Made by a program: the position numbers and the translations under genes. A stretch of DNA of 64,000 nt from Bog-473 sp036268485 (GTDB taxonomy: Bacteria; Actinomycetota; Acidimicrobiia; Acidimicrobiales; RAAP-2), in the NCBI GenBank assembly GCA_036268485.1, contig DATAUC010000042.1, positions 62,001-126,000 on the forward strand. Direction: 5' to 3'. The stretch's first letter is position 1. The number at the start of each line of letters is the position of its first letter. The notes beneath the pieces are model-generated. The model saw nothing but the letters and a program-made list of their open reading frames with translations. It had not been told where the DNA came from and did not search any database. Positions 24,906 through 33,438 of the stretch are shown here, one piece after another.

Positions 24906-26198
24906 CTAGCGCTGGGCCGCTACCGGGGTGAACTCGCAGTCGAGGTGCTTGATCCCGTTGATGAATGACGAGCGCAGCCGATCGGGTTCGCCGACTGAGG
25001 CGATGTCGGGCAGGCGCTCGAAGAGCTGACGGAACATGACATCGATCTCCTGGCGGGCCAAATGCGCCCCCAGGCAGAAGTGGGGGCCGGCGGCACCGAA
25101 CCCAATGTGCGGGTTGGGATTGCGCCGGACATCGAAAGTGTAGGGATTCTCGAAGACGTCCTCGTCGCGGTTGGCCGAGTTGTAGAAGAGGATCACCCGC
25201 TCGCCTTCCTTGAGCTCGTCGTCGCCGAGCACGGTGTCCTGGGCGACGGTGCGGCGCATCCAGATGACCGGCGTGCCCCAACGGACGATCTCGTCCACGC
25301 CGGTGGCGGCGATACCGGCCGGGTCGGCCTGCCAGAGCGCCCGCTGGTCGGGATTCTGGGTCAGGGCCAGCAGGCCGTGGCTGATGGCGTTGCGGGTGGT
25401 CTCGTTGCCGGCCACCACCAGCAAGATGAAGAACGAAGCGATCTCCGAGGCGGTCAGCGCTTCGCCGTCCACATTGGTATTGACCAAGGCGGAGGTGACA
25501 TCGTCTGTCGGGTTGGTGCGCCGGAATTCGGCCAGGTCCGTCATCAGCAAGTTGAGCTGTTGGGCGGCCGTCATGAAGGCCAGCATGGCGTCGGCGCCTT
25601 CGGGGATGTACTCGGGGTCGCCCGAGCTGAGGATCACGTTGGACGCGTTGAACACGGTGTCGTAGTCCGCCGGGGCGATGCCCATCATGTCGCAGATGAT
25701 CTCGAGCGGCAGACGAGCCGCCACCTCGACGACGAAGTCGCAGCCGCCGAGCTCGGACACCCGATCGATCACGTCACCGGCGCGCGCCTCAATGGTGGCC
25801 TCGATGCTCTTGATCATGCGGGGGTTGAACGCGGCAGAGACGATGCGGCGCAGCCGGGCGTGGCGCGGGTTGTCCATGTTGATCATCGAACCGAAGAACT
25901 CGAGCATCTCCTCGGGCAGGTCGATCATGCTGGTGGCGCCCTGGCCCGACTGGAAGATCTCCGGATGCCGGCTGGCTTCGGCAATGTGGGCGTGCTTGGT
26001 CATGGCCCGATAGCCCTTGCCCAAATCCGTGACCAGAAAGGCCATTTCGGGCGGCAGCTCCGGGTCGTCGAAATGGGCCAACGGCCGCTCCCGGCGCAGG
26101 GTCTGGAAGGCGCCTTCGCGCTCCTCCCAGGGCATGGTCCAGAACTCCAGATCTGAGAGGTTGATCTGGTCGAGCGTCAGTACTTCGCGTGGTTCCAC
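24906..26198 (-). CDS. Cytochrome P450
   Basis: 430 residues, soluble class I bacterial P450. I-helix oxygen motif AGNETT (263-268), ExxR Glu303-Arg306, and the haem loop FGAAGPHFCLGAH with thiolate Cys375. General look is that of CYP125/124/142 steroid and methyl-branched-lipid hydroxylases of mycobacteria, by overall pattern only. GTG start with TATGGT 6 nt upstream. No ferredoxin or reductase gene adjoins it, so redox partners must be elsewhere. Confidence 0.9.
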   Translation of the reverse strand: MEPREVLTLDQINLSDLEFWTMPWEEREGAFQTLRRERPLAHFDDPELPPEMAFLVTDLGKGYRAMTKHAHIAEASRHPEIFQSGQGATSMIDLPEEMLEFFGSMINMDNPRHARLRRIVSAAFNPRMIKSIEATIEARAGDVIDRVSELGGCDFVVEVAARLPLEIICDMMGIAPADYDTVFNASNVILSSGDPEYIPEGADAMLAFMTAAQQLNLLMTDLAEFRRTNPTDDVTSALVNTNVDGEALTASEIASFFILLVVAGNETTRNAISHGLLALTQNPDQRALWQADPAGIAATGVDEIVRWGTPVIWMRRTVAQDTVLGDDELKEGERVILFYNSANRDEDVFENPYTFDVRRNPNPHIGFGAAGPHFCLGAHLARQEIDVMFRQLFERLPDIASVGEPDRLRSSFINGIKHLDCEFTPVAAQR

Positions 26199-26204
26199 CG
26201 GATC

Positions 26205-26210
26205 ACCATA
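26205..26210 (-). promoter_or_regulatory. -10 box of a leaderless promoter (TATGGT)
   Basis: Minus strand TATGGT, 6 nt, then the GTG of the P450 gene. With the box at 26222 it forms a divergent pair inside 35 bp. Confidence 0.55.
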
Positions 26211-26221
26211 GCCAGGCTCCC

Positions 26222-26227
26222 TATGCT
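26222..26227 (+). promoter_or_regulatory. -10 box of a leaderless promoter (TATGCT)
   Basis: TATGCT, 6 nt, then ATG 26234 of the secernin-like gene. Confidence 0.55.
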
Positions 26228-26233
26228 CCAGCC

Positions 26234-27445
26234 ATGTGCGACACGCTCTGTGGAACGGGCCCCGACGGCATGATCTTCGCCAAGAACTCGGACCGTCCGG
26301 CGGGCGAGGTGCAGCTCACCGTCCCCTTCGGCCGCCGCAATACCCAGGGCTGCACGCTGCGCACGCAGTACCTGAGCATCGGCGACACCGGTGCCCACGC
26401 CGCGCTGCTGTCGTGCCCCACCTGGTTGTGGGGAGCTGAGCACGGCGTCAATGAGTACGGCGTGGCCATCGGCAATGAAAAGGTCGGCACGACCAATGAC
26501 GCCGCCCACGCCCGCCCCGCCCTTATCGGTATGGACCTGGTTCGCCTCGGCCTGGAGCGGGCCCGCACCGCCCGAGAAGCCCTCGAGATCATGACGGACC
26601 TCCTCGAGGTGCACGGCCAGGGCGGTATTGCCGACGCGGCACACCAGGAGGCCTACGACTCCTCGTTCCTGATCGCCGACGCCGACGGCGCCTTCATCCT
26701 CGATACGTCCGGATCCGCCTACGCCGCCGCCCCCTTTCCCGACGGCACCGCCATCAGCAACCGGCTCAGCGTGCGCACCGAGTGGACCGTGGGTTCACCG
26801 GCGCTCGAAGACGGCGAGGACTTCGACCGCTACCGCGATACCGAGGAGAACACGGCCCACGCCGATGTCCGCCTGGCGGCCAGCCGCCGTTTCCTGCACG
26901 ACCATCGGAGCGGCGGCCTGACTCCCGCGACCATGGCCGCCCACCTGCGCGACCACGGTGACGGACCGTGGGGTGCGCCGGGAAACCGCGGCCCGGCGCA
27001 GCCGCCCCCGACCGCCATGGCGCGTGATTTCAGTGATGTCACCGTTTGCATGCACGCCGGCGACTACAGCGTCACGACGTCGTCGCTCATCGCCGTGCTG
27101 CCGGCCGAGCGGGCGTCCGGCCGCACCGTGCGGGCCTTCGTGGCGTTGGGCAGCCCGTGCACCAGCGTGTACGTCCCGGCCTTTCCCTCCACCTTCGGCG
27201 GCCCGCCCGGCGTCGTGCCGCGCCAGTTGTGGAGCGAGGAGATGTGGCGGGCGGCCGACGCCGTGCGGGTGCACGTCCAATCCGACCCCGACGCCATCCA
27301 TGCCGTCCGCGCCGTGCTGGATCCCATAGAGGACGAGCTGTGGGCCGAGGCCGACGAGATTCTGGAGGAACCGGGTCGTTGGGCCGAGGTCGGCGCCGAC
27401 TGGGGCCAGCGCGCCCTGGACGGATTGCGGGCCAGCGTTTCGTAG
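26234..27445 (+). CDS. Secernin-like C69 family N-terminal nucleophile hydrolase
   Basis: 403 residues. The protein begins MCDTL, so Met removal exposes Cys2 as the N-terminal nucleophile, as in secernins and C69 dipeptidases. FAKNSDRP and the EHGVNEYGVAIGNEKV strand are family marks. Upstream in-frame sequence (to 26189) would bury that Cys and lies over the promoter, so ATG 26234 is the start. Likely amide hydrolase of small peptides or acylated amines; substrate unknown. Confidence 0.85.
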   Translation: MCDTLCGTGPDGMIFAKNSDRPAGEVQLTVPFGRRNTQGCTLRTQYLSIGDTGAHAALLSCPTWLWGAEHGVNEYGVAIGNEKVGTTNDAAHARPALIGMDLVRLGLERARTAREALEIMTDLLEVHGQGGIADAAHQEAYDSSFLIADADGAFILDTSGSAYAAAPFPDGTAISNRLSVRTEWTVGSPALEDGEDFDRYRDTEENTAHADVRLAASRRFLHDHRSGGLTPATMAAHLRDHGDGPWGAPGNRGPAQPPPTAMARDFSDVTVCMHAGDYSVTTSSLIAVLPAERASGRTVRAFVALGSPCTSVYVPAFPSTFGGPPGVVPRQLWSEEMWRAADAVRVHVQSDPDAIHAVRAVLDPIEDELWAEADEILEEPGRWAEVGADWGQRALDGLRASVS

Positions 27446-27463
27446 CCGCTCTCGCGCCAGCGG

Positions 27464-27469
27464 TACGAT
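27464..27469 (+). promoter_or_regulatory. -10 box of a leaderless promoter (TACGAT)
   Basis: TACGAT, 5 nt, then ATG 27475 of the HdeD-like gene. Confidence 0.4.
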
Positions 27470-27474
27470 GCTCC

Positions 27475-28074
27475 ATGGCCTACGCACACACCCCCGAAGA
27501 GATCGCTTTTGGTGACCATGTGGCCGGGCGCCTCGAAAAGATGTGGGGTCTCTACCTGGCGTCGGGCATCCTCGGCGTGCTCTTCGGCTTCGTCCTCGTC
27601 AGCTATCGCGACGATTCGTTCTTCGCCCTGACCTATTTCGCCAGCGCCTTCTTCTTGGCTACCGGCATCTTCCAGTTCGTGGCCGGCGTCACCATGCCGC
27701 GTCATCGCTGGACCTACATCCTCATGGGCGTGGCCTCCATGATCGTCGGCGTCCTGTTCTTCCGCTGGCCCCACATCACCATCTACATCGTGGGCATCCT
27801 CATCGCCTGGACGTTCTTCTTGTACGGCCTGACGGACATCGTCCACTCGCTGCACGGTCGACAGTTTCCGCACTGGTGGCTCCACCTCGTCCGGGGCGTG
27901 CTCTTCGTCGTGATCGCCTTTTTGGCGCTTCGTCATCCCGGCCATGCCGTCAGCGCCTTCGTCCTTCTCATTGGCATCGGATCAATGCTCTTCGGCCTGA
28001 TCGAGATCTTCGGCGCCTTTTCGGCCCGGCACGCCACGCGGTACTGGGAAGCCCTCAAGGCGAAGCACGGCTGA
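27475..28074 (+). CDS. HdeD-like (DUF308) six-helix membrane protein
   Basis: 199 residues with six membrane segments of about 20 residues: starting at about 26, 47, 79, 101, 134 and 159. Repeats of the form G(V/I)L..F(R)WP and LYGLTDIVHSL match the internal duplication of the HdeD family, tied to acid stress in enterobacteria but uncharacterised in actinobacteria. The FAH gene follows after 12 bp. A long in-frame extension upstream lies inside the secernin gene and is not real. Confidence 0.82.
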   Translation: MAYAHTPEEIAFGDHVAGRLEKMWGLYLASGILGVLFGFVLVSYRDDSFFALTYFASAFFLATGIFQFVAGVTMPRHRWTYILMGVASMIVGVLFFRWPHITIYIVGILIAWTFFLYGLTDIVHSLHGRQFPHWWLHLVRGVLFVVIAFLALRHPGHAVSAFVLLIGIGSMLFGLIEIFGAFSARHATRYWEALKAKHG

Positions 28075-28086
28075 TCGGTCGCCGTC

Positions 28087-28977
28087 ATGCGCCTCGTGAG
28101 TTACTCGCTGTCCGATGATGCCGGATCCCCCCGACCGGGCCTGGTGGTCGGCGACGAGGTCGTCGATCTCAGCGATGCCGCAGTGGGGCTGCCGGCGGAC
28201 ATGGCCGACCTCCTTGCTCTGGGTCCGGCCGGCCTGGAGCGGGCCGGCAATGCGGCGTCCGGCACCGCCATTCGCCATGCCCTGACGTCCGTGCGCCTCC
28301 ACGCCCCGGTTCCCCGCCCGCCCGCCATCCTGGCCATCGGCATGAACTACGGGGCCCATGTGGCCGAAATGGGCCGCGAGGCCCCTGAGTATCAGTACTG
28401 GTTCAACAAGCAGCGCACGTCGATTGCCGGGCCGGGCGACCCCATCCTGCTCCCAACGGTCTCGGACATGGTCGACTACGAAGGCGAGCTGGCCATGGTC
28501 ATCGGCCCCCGTTGTCAGCACATCCCGGCCGAGCGCGCCTTCGATGTGGTGGCCGGATTCACGGTGATCAACGACGTGAGCGTGCGGGACTGGCAGTGGC
28601 GCACGCCCACCTTCACCATGGGGAAGTCCTTCGACACCCACGCTCCCTGCGGGCCCTGGCTGGTCACGACCGACGTACTTGGCGACCCCGGCCGACTGTC
28701 CTTGCGCACCTGGGTCAACGACGAGCTGCGCCAGGACTCCACCACGGCCGACCTCATCTTTGACTGTCGGTCCCTGATCGCCTATCTGACCTCGGCCTTT
28801 CCTCTCGAGCCCGGCACCATCATCGCCACCGGCACCCCGGCCGGCGTCGGTGCCGGCTTCACGCCGCCCAAGTTCCTGGCCGAGGGTGATGTGGTCCGCA
28901 TCGAGATTGAGGGCATCGGCGAGCTGACCAATCCCGTTCGCCGGGGTGCCGACCCGAGCCCTGTGGGGCTCACCTAG
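28087..28977 (+). CDS. Fumarylacetoacetate hydrolase family protein
   Basis: 296 residues. The catalytic FAH fold covers about 75-290: AIGMNYGAHVAEM, the metal ligands in DYEGELAMVIG, GFTVINDVSVRDWQ and TGTPAGVGAGF. Homologues are oxaloacetate decarboxylases, acylpyruvate hydrolases or hydratases for aromatic catabolism. Length and the N-terminal lid fit the YisK/DUF2437 type. Probably transcribed with the HdeD-like gene; metabolic role open. Confidence 0.87.
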   Translation: MRLVSYSLSDDAGSPRPGLVVGDEVVDLSDAAVGLPADMADLLALGPAGLERAGNAASGTAIRHALTSVRLHAPVPRPPAILAIGMNYGAHVAEMGREAPEYQYWFNKQRTSIAGPGDPILLPTVSDMVDYEGELAMVIGPRCQHIPAERAFDVVAGFTVINDVSVRDWQWRTPTFTMGKSFDTHAPCGPWLVTTDVLGDPGRLSLRTWVNDELRQDSTTADLIFDCRSLIAYLTSAFPLEPGTIIATGTPAGVGAGFTPPKFLAEGDVVRIEIEGIGELTNPVRRGADPSPVGLT

Positions 28978-29032
28978 GCCCAGATTCGACCCGCCGGGTC
29001 ACGATGGCCGCCGGACACGGCACAATGGAAGG

Positions 29033-29368
29033 GTGCCTGACACCCAGATCGACCTGAGCGACGCCGACCGAGCAGAACGCCTGACCAAATTGCAGGGCAT
29101 CATCGACCTCATGCGGCCGGCCGTCCAAGCCGACGGTGGCGACCTCGTTCTTCTGCGTGCAGATGTGGCCACCGGGGTGATTGAGGTGCAGCTCCAAGGG
29201 GCCTGCAGCTCCTGTGCCGTCAGTTCGGCCACCCTGTCCGGTGGCGTGGAGCGGATCCTGCGGGACCGCCTGGAGTGGGTCACCGAGGTCATCGGCGGCG
29301 TCGACGAGTCGATGGACCTGGACGAGAGCGCCTCGCTGGGCAGCGGGGGCTACGTCCCCAACTTCTGA
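29033..29368 (+). CDS. NifU C-terminal domain (iron-sulfur scaffold) protein
   Basis: 111 residues from GTG 29033. NifU/Nfu domain with Cys58-x-x-Cys61 in GACSSCAVSSATL, which binds a 4Fe-4S cluster at the dimer interface. Preceded by the usual I-x-x-x-M-R-P-A-V-Q-A-D-G-G-D helix-strand. The acidic tail (DESMDLDESASLG) is specific. It acts in maturation or repair of Fe-S proteins. Stands alone between FAH and MarR genes. Confidence 0.9.
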   Translation: MPDTQIDLSDADRAERLTKLQGIIDLMRPAVQADGGDLVLLRADVATGVIEVQLQGACSSCAVSSATLSGGVERILRDRLEWVTEVIGGVDESMDLDESASLGSGGYVPNF

Positions 29369-29393
29369 TCCCCCGGCCGCTGGGGCGCTTTAT

Positions 29394-29416
29394 TAGTTAG
29401 CACAACTAACTATAAT
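29394..29416 (+). promoter_or_regulatory. MarR operator overlapping a consensus -10 box
   Basis: TAGTTAG (29394-29400), CACAA, CTAACTA (29406-29412): a perfect 7-bp palindrome. The -10 hexamer TATAAT (29411-29416) shares its last two bases, and the ATG of the MarR gene follows 6 nt later, so the mRNA is leaderless and binding would block polymerase. Typical of MarR autoregulation. Confidence 0.8.
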
Positions 29417-29422
29417 GGGGAT

Positions 29423-29875
29423 ATGGCCCCTGCACCCGGAACCGTCACCGCCACTGCGGTAGATGAGGATCTGGCTGGACGCGTCCGCTTAGCCATCAAC
29501 CGCCTGCATCGCCGGCTGCGCCAGGAGTCTTTGGCCGGACTCTCACCGGCCCAGGCGTCGGCGCTGGGCTCGGTGCACCGCCTGGGTAGCCCCACACTGG
29601 GGGAACTCGCCGCCGTTGAGCAGGTGCAGCCGCCGACCATGACCCGCATCGTGGCGTCTTTGCAGGAGGCGGGCATGGTGACACGGGTGACCGATGCGAC
29701 CGACCGACGCAGCGCCCGCGTGCGTTCCACCCCGGCCGGCGCTCGGGCGCTGGAGAAGATCCGGACCCTCAAGAACGCCTTCCTCATCCGGCGTTTGACC
29801 CAGCTCACACCCGAGGAGCAGTCGCACGCCGCCGAGCTGGTGGCGCTGCTCGAACGGCTCTTGGAGGAAGGATGA
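29423..29875 (+). CDS. MarR family transcriptional regulator
   Basis: 150 residues. Winged helix: LAAVEQVQPPTMTRIVASLQEAGMVTRVTDATDRRSARVRSTPAG, with the wing DRR motif. Dimerisation helices at both ends. Its stop overlaps the MFS start by 4 bp (ATGA), and a palindrome covers its promoter, so it should repress itself and the exporter and release on binding of a ligand, probably an exported compound. Confidence 0.93.
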   Translation: MAPAPGTVTATAVDEDLAGRVRLAINRLHRRLRQESLAGLSPAQASALGSVHRLGSPTLGELAAVEQVQPPTMTRIVASLQEAGMVTRVTDATDRRSARVRSTPAGARALEKIRTLKNAFLIRRLTQLTPEEQSHAAELVALLERLLEEG

Positions 29876-31194
29876 CGCGTCTACGGGGTGCCACCCGTAA
29901 GACCTTCGCCGCCCTGTCGGTGCGTAACTACCGCCTGTACTTCACCGGTCAGGTCATCTCGGTTTCGGGCACCTGGATGCAAATGGTGGCCCAGACCTAC
30001 CTGATCCTGTTCCGCCTGCACGGCACCGGTGTGGACGTGGCCATCGCGTCAGGCCTCCAGTTCCTGCCGCTGCTTCTCTTCGGCCCCTTCGGTGGCCTGA
30101 TCGCCGACCGACTCGACAAGCGCAAGGTGCTCTACGCCACCCAGATCACGGCGGCGATCTTGGCGCTCGCCCTGGGCGTGTTGGTGATCACCCACTCCAT
30201 TCGGTTGTGGGAGGTCTTCGCCCTGGCCACCCTGCTGGGTGGGGTCAACTTGTTCGACAACCCGGCGCGCCAGACCTTCGTCTCCGAAATGGTCGGGCTT
30301 GACCTCCTGCCCAATGCCGTCAGTCTCAACAGTGTCGTCATGAACTCGGCCCGGGTGATCGGCCCGGCCATTGGCGGTGTCCTGATCTTGACCCTCGGCG
30401 TCTCCACTTGCTTCATGATCAATGCCGCCTCCTACATCGCGGTCATCGTGGCCCTCTCCCTCATGCGCTCCGGCGAGCTGTACTCCAAGCCGGGTGTGAT
30501 CCGGGCCAAGGGCCAGGTCCGCCAGGGTTTGCAGTACGTCTGGCAGACCCCGGATCTGCGCAGCCCCCTCATTTCCATGGCCATCGTCGGCGTATTCGCC
30601 TTCAACTTCACGGTGACGTTGCCGCTCCTGGCCAAGGTCACCTTTCACGGGGGAGCTGGGCTCTACAGCACCTTCCTGGCCGCCATGGGTGCCGGTGCAG
30701 TGCTCGGCGGGCTCTTCACGGCCCACCGGAGCAACCCTTCCACCCGCCTCTTGGCCATCATCGGCGTCTTCTTCGGCGCGCTCATCGCCGCGGTGGCGCT
30801 GGCGCCTTCGCGCACGACGGCGATTCTGTTGCTGGTGCCCATGGGCGCGGCCAGCATCTCGTTCATCTCAACCAACAACGCCACCTTGCAGCTTCGGGCC
30901 GACCCGGCCATGCGCGGCCGGGTGATGTCGCTCAACGCCATCGCGTTCTTGGGCAGTACTCCCATTGGCGCTCCACTGCTGGGGTACATCAGCGATATCT
31001 CCAATCCCCGCGTCTCACTGGTCCTCGGCGGCGTCGCCACTCTGGTGGCCAGCATCCCCTTGTTCTTCCTGTCCACTCGACAGCGCGGCGAGCGGGCCGC
31101 CAATGAGCTCCTCGTCGTTGCCGATGAGAGCAGCAACGTGGTGCCCCTGCCCGTGGTGGCGGAACAGGCGACCGGGCGTCGCCGGACCAGCTGA
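29872..31194 (+). CDS. MFS transporter (MFS_3, EntS-like exporter)
   Basis: 440 residues, 12 predicted membrane segments. N-terminal SVRNYRLYFTGQVISVSGTWMQMVAQTYLI is characteristic of the MFS_3 exporter group (enterobactin exporter EntS and macrolide efflux relatives), and GLIADRLDKRKVL is the family motif A. Coupled to the MarR gene and sharing its regulated promoter. Likely drug or siderophore-type efflux; no biosynthetic genes nearby support a siderophore. Confidence 0.9.
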   Translation: MTRLRGATRKTFAALSVRNYRLYFTGQVISVSGTWMQMVAQTYLILFRLHGTGVDVAIASGLQFLPLLLFGPFGGLIADRLDKRKVLYATQITAAILALALGVLVITHSIRLWEVFALATLLGGVNLFDNPARQTFVSEMVGLDLLPNAVSLNSVVMNSARVIGPAIGGVLILTLGVSTCFMINAASYIAVIVALSLMRSGELYSKPGVIRAKGQVRQGLQYVWQTPDLRSPLISMAIVGVFAFNFTVTLPLLAKVTFHGGAGLYSTFLAAMGAGAVLGGLFTAHRSNPSTRLLAIIGVFFGALIAAVALAPSRTTAILLLVPMGAASISFISTNNATLQLRADPAMRGRVMSLNAIAFLGSTPIGAPLLGYISDISNPRVSLVLGGVATLVASIPLFFLSTRQRGERAANELLVVADESSNVVPLPVVAEQATGRRRTS

Positions 31195-31197
31195 TCC

Positions 31198-31989
31198 GTG
31201 AGCGACGCGGGCTGGCTCTTCGGCGATCGCCAAAGAGCTGATTCATTCGGCGACAATGCGGCGCAGTACGACCGGGTGCGCCCCACGTATCCGGCGGAAA
31301 TGATCGACATGCTGGTGGCTGACAACCCCCGGACCGCCCTCGATGTGGGCTGCGGGACGGCGATCGCGGGCCGCCTCCTGGTGGCCAGGGGCCTGGAGGT
31401 GCTCGGCCTCGAGCCGGACCAGCGCATGGCGACAGTGGCGCGGGGACACGGCATTGCCGTGGAGGAGGCCACGTTCGAAGACTGGAATTCTCGTACGCGC
31501 ACCTTCGATCTCCTTACTGCAGGGCAGGCCTGGCATTGGGTCGATCCACATGCCGGTGCCATGAAGGCGGCACGGGTCCTGGTCCCGGGTGGGCGGATCG
31601 GTCTGTTCTGGAACCAACCGCAACCCGACGGCCCGGCCCGGCAGGCCATGGACGTGGCCTACGCCCAGCACGCGCCGTTGCTGGCCGTCAGCACTGTCCT
31701 GCTCGGCCAGCGGGACATCTCGCTCTACGAAGGCATGGCGGCGGCCCTGCGGCAGACCGGTCGATTCGAGTCCGTTGCCCTCAGCATGTTCGAACATCGG
31801 ATCACCTACGAGACCGAGCAGTGGTTGAGCCTGACCGCGACCCACAGTGATCACCACACACTCCCGGCCGACCAGCTGGCCTCCCTACTGCTCGCCCTGC
31901 GCCAGGGACTCGAGGCCGTGGGCGGCCGCTTCAGTGTTCGTTACGAGACGGTGCTGGTGGGTGGCCAGACGGTGATCGCGCCCGACTAA
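31198..31989 (+). CDS. Class I SAM-dependent methyltransferase
   Basis: 263 residues. Motif I ALDVGCGTA (47-55), then LLTAGQAWHWVDP, the DHGG-like motif II region of the UbiE/TAM-type methyltransferases. GTG start 3 bp after the exporter stop, so it is the third gene of the MarR operon. The group methylates small molecules; with a MarR-controlled pump this could modify a toxic compound, as inference. Stop overlaps the convergent ACAD stop. Confidence 0.85.
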   Translation: MSDAGWLFGDRQRADSFGDNAAQYDRVRPTYPAEMIDMLVADNPRTALDVGCGTAIAGRLLVARGLEVLGLEPDQRMATVARGHGIAVEEATFEDWNSRTRTFDLLTAGQAWHWVDPHAGAMKAARVLVPGGRIGLFWNQPQPDGPARQAMDVAYAQHAPLLAVSTVLLGQRDISLYEGMAAALRQTGRFESVALSMFEHRITYETEQWLSLTATHSDHHTLPADQLASLLLALRQGLEAVGGRFSVRYETVLVGGQTVIAPD

Positions 31990-33212
31990 GGCGCCTTGGG
32001 CTCCTTGGGCAGGCCGAGCACGCGCTCGCCCACGATGTTGCGTTGGATCTCCGCCGCTCCACCCCAAATGGTCTCCGAACGCGAGAAGAAGAAGAGCGAC
32101 TGCAGGTTGTTGACCGGATAGCCGGCCCGGGCCCGGCGGGCGCCGGGTAGGAGGGTGTCCTCGCCGTCGTCGCCCTGCAGGATCTGTGCGTCCATGCCCA
32201 TGATGTCCATGGCCAGGAGCATGGTGTCCTGGTGGGCTTCGGACCAGAACATCTTGTTGGTGGCGCCGAGCGCCGCCGTGGTGTGGGTGCCATTGAGCAC
32301 GTCGGTCAGCGTGCGATATCCGTTGATCTGCATGATCTTTATGCGGGCCCAGCACTGAGCCAGGCGCTGGCGGATGAGTGGGTCCTTGTCCGAGCCGTGG
32401 GCGCGGGCCAGGGCCAGAATCTCGTTGTACTCCTTGAGAAAGCGCCGATGCCCGGTGGTCGATGACGTGCCGCGCTCGAAACCGAGCGTGGTCATCGCCA
32501 CCTTCCAGCCGTTGTTGACCCCACCGATGACGTTGGCCCTGGGACAGCGCACATTGGTGAAGAACACTTCGTTGAATTCGGCCGACCCGTCGACCTGCTC
32601 AATGGGTCGTACCTCGACGCCGGGTTGTTTCATGGGGACGAGGAGATACGAGATCCCAGCATGCTTGGGCGCGTCCGGATCGGTACGGGCCAGGAGGAAG
32701 ATGTAGTCGGCGTAGTGCGCCTGGGTCGTCCATACCTTCTGTCCGTTGATGACCCATTCATCGCCGTCCAACTCGGCCTTGGTCTTGAGGCCGGCCAGGT
32801 CCGATCCGGCGTCCGGTTCGCTGAAGCCCTGGCACCAGGCGATCTCGCCCTTGAGGATGCCCGGAATGAATTGCTGCTTCTGCTCTTCGGTACCCCATTG
32901 CAAGATGGTGGGTCCGACCAGCGTGTCGCCGAAGAAGTCGGCCCGCAACGGTGCGCCCGCCCGGGCGAACTCCTCATTCAGGACCACCTGTTGGAGGAGG
33001 GTCAGTCCTTTCCCTCCGTATTCGGTGGGCCAACTGGCGCAGATCCAGCCTCCGGCGAAGAGCTTCTCGGTCCACTCCTCGTTGAAGGCCTTGCGCTCGT
33101 CAGGCGTCATGGAGAAACCGGGCTCACCCCATCCGGACGGCAGGTTGTCCTTGAGCCAGGCGCTGATCACGCCACGGAACTCCTCTGCTTCTGGTGGGTA
33201 TGTCAGATCCAT
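31986..33212 (-). CDS. Acyl-CoA dehydrogenase
   Basis: 408 residues from ATG 33212 (MDLTYPPEAEEF); longer in-frame sequence upstream is leader shadow. FAD/acyl-CoA fold: GFSEPDAGSDLAGL, VWTTQAHYADYIFLLARTD, and the C-terminal FSRSETIWGGAAEIQRNIVGERVLGLP, the ACAD flavin-binding end. Residues at the position of the catalytic base (IWGGAAEIQRN) match the actinobacterial FadE type used on sterol side chains. Transcribed from a leaderless promoter pointing away from the metal-transport operon. Confidence 0.9.
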   Translation of the reverse strand: MDLTYPPEAEEFRGVISAWLKDNLPSGWGEPGFSMTPDERKAFNEEWTEKLFAGGWICASWPTEYGGKGLTLLQQVVLNEEFARAGAPLRADFFGDTLVGPTILQWGTEEQKQQFIPGILKGEIAWCQGFSEPDAGSDLAGLKTKAELDGDEWVINGQKVWTTQAHYADYIFLLARTDPDAPKHAGISYLLVPMKQPGVEVRPIEQVDGSAEFNEVFFTNVRCPRANVIGGVNNGWKVAMTTLGFERGTSSTTGHRRFLKEYNEILALARAHGSDKDPLIRQRLAQCWARIKIMQINGYRTLTDVLNGTHTTAALGATNKMFWSEAHQDTMLLAMDIMGMDAQILQGDDGEDTLLPGARRARAGYPVNNLQSLFFFSRSETIWGGAAEIQRNIVGERVLGLPKEPKAP

Positions 33213-33218
33213 ATCGTC

Positions 33219-33224
33219 ACGGTA
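33219..33224 (-). promoter_or_regulatory. -10 box of a leaderless promoter (TACCGT)
   Basis: Minus strand TACCGT, 6 nt, then ATG of the acyl-CoA dehydrogenase gene. Confidence 0.5.
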
Positions 33225-33243
33225 CCCGCCTGACCAACGGCGC

Positions 33244-33275
33244 CGCGACCCTGAATTCCCACTGGGAAGGTCGCG
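33244..33275. promoter_or_regulatory. Nested inverted repeat between ACAD and metal-transport promoters
   Basis: CGCGACC (33244-33250) pairs with GGTCGCG (33269-33275); inside, TTCCC/GGGAA (33256-33260 / 33264-33268) around ACT. Both arms are perfect. It lies between the two divergent promoters, so it may be an operator for a metal regulator. Confidence 0.4.
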
Positions 33276-33285
33276 ACGGTCCGGG

Positions 33286-33291
33286 TAGGAT
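33286..33291 (+). promoter_or_regulatory. Probable -10 box of the metal-transport operon (TAGGAT)
   Basis: TAGGAT would start RNA near 33298 and give a leader of about 268 nt before the MgtE-like start, unlike the leaderless norm of the window. Confidence 0.4.
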
Positions 33292-33347
33292 GCCGGTACC
33301 TGCCCGTGCCGTCCATGGCGCGGTCCTGAGTGCAAGGAGGTGTGACC

Positions 33348-33410
33348 ATGGGTAAGGGAGAACCCCCTAGTAGCCCCGCCGGCACACCTCGCACGACCCC
33401 CGCCGGCTGA
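33348..33410 (+). CDS. 20-codon proline-rich leader peptide
   Basis: ATG-to-TGA frame with a strong Shine-Dalgarno AAGGAGG 7 nt upstream of ATG, stronger than almost any other ribosome site in the window. The peptide starts MGKGEPPSSP and has Pro at positions 6, 7, 10, 14 and 18 of 20. It lies 155 bp before the MgtE-like gene, followed by mutually exclusive hairpins. Proline-rich leader peptides are known to report low Mg2+ or low prolyl-tRNA through ribosome stalling (MgtL in Salmonella), so a similar attenuator is likely here, as inference. Confidence 0.6.
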   Translation: MGKGEPPSSPAGTPRTTPAG

Positions 33411-33438
33411 GCTGCCCCTTTCTCGCAGGTCACCCGCT

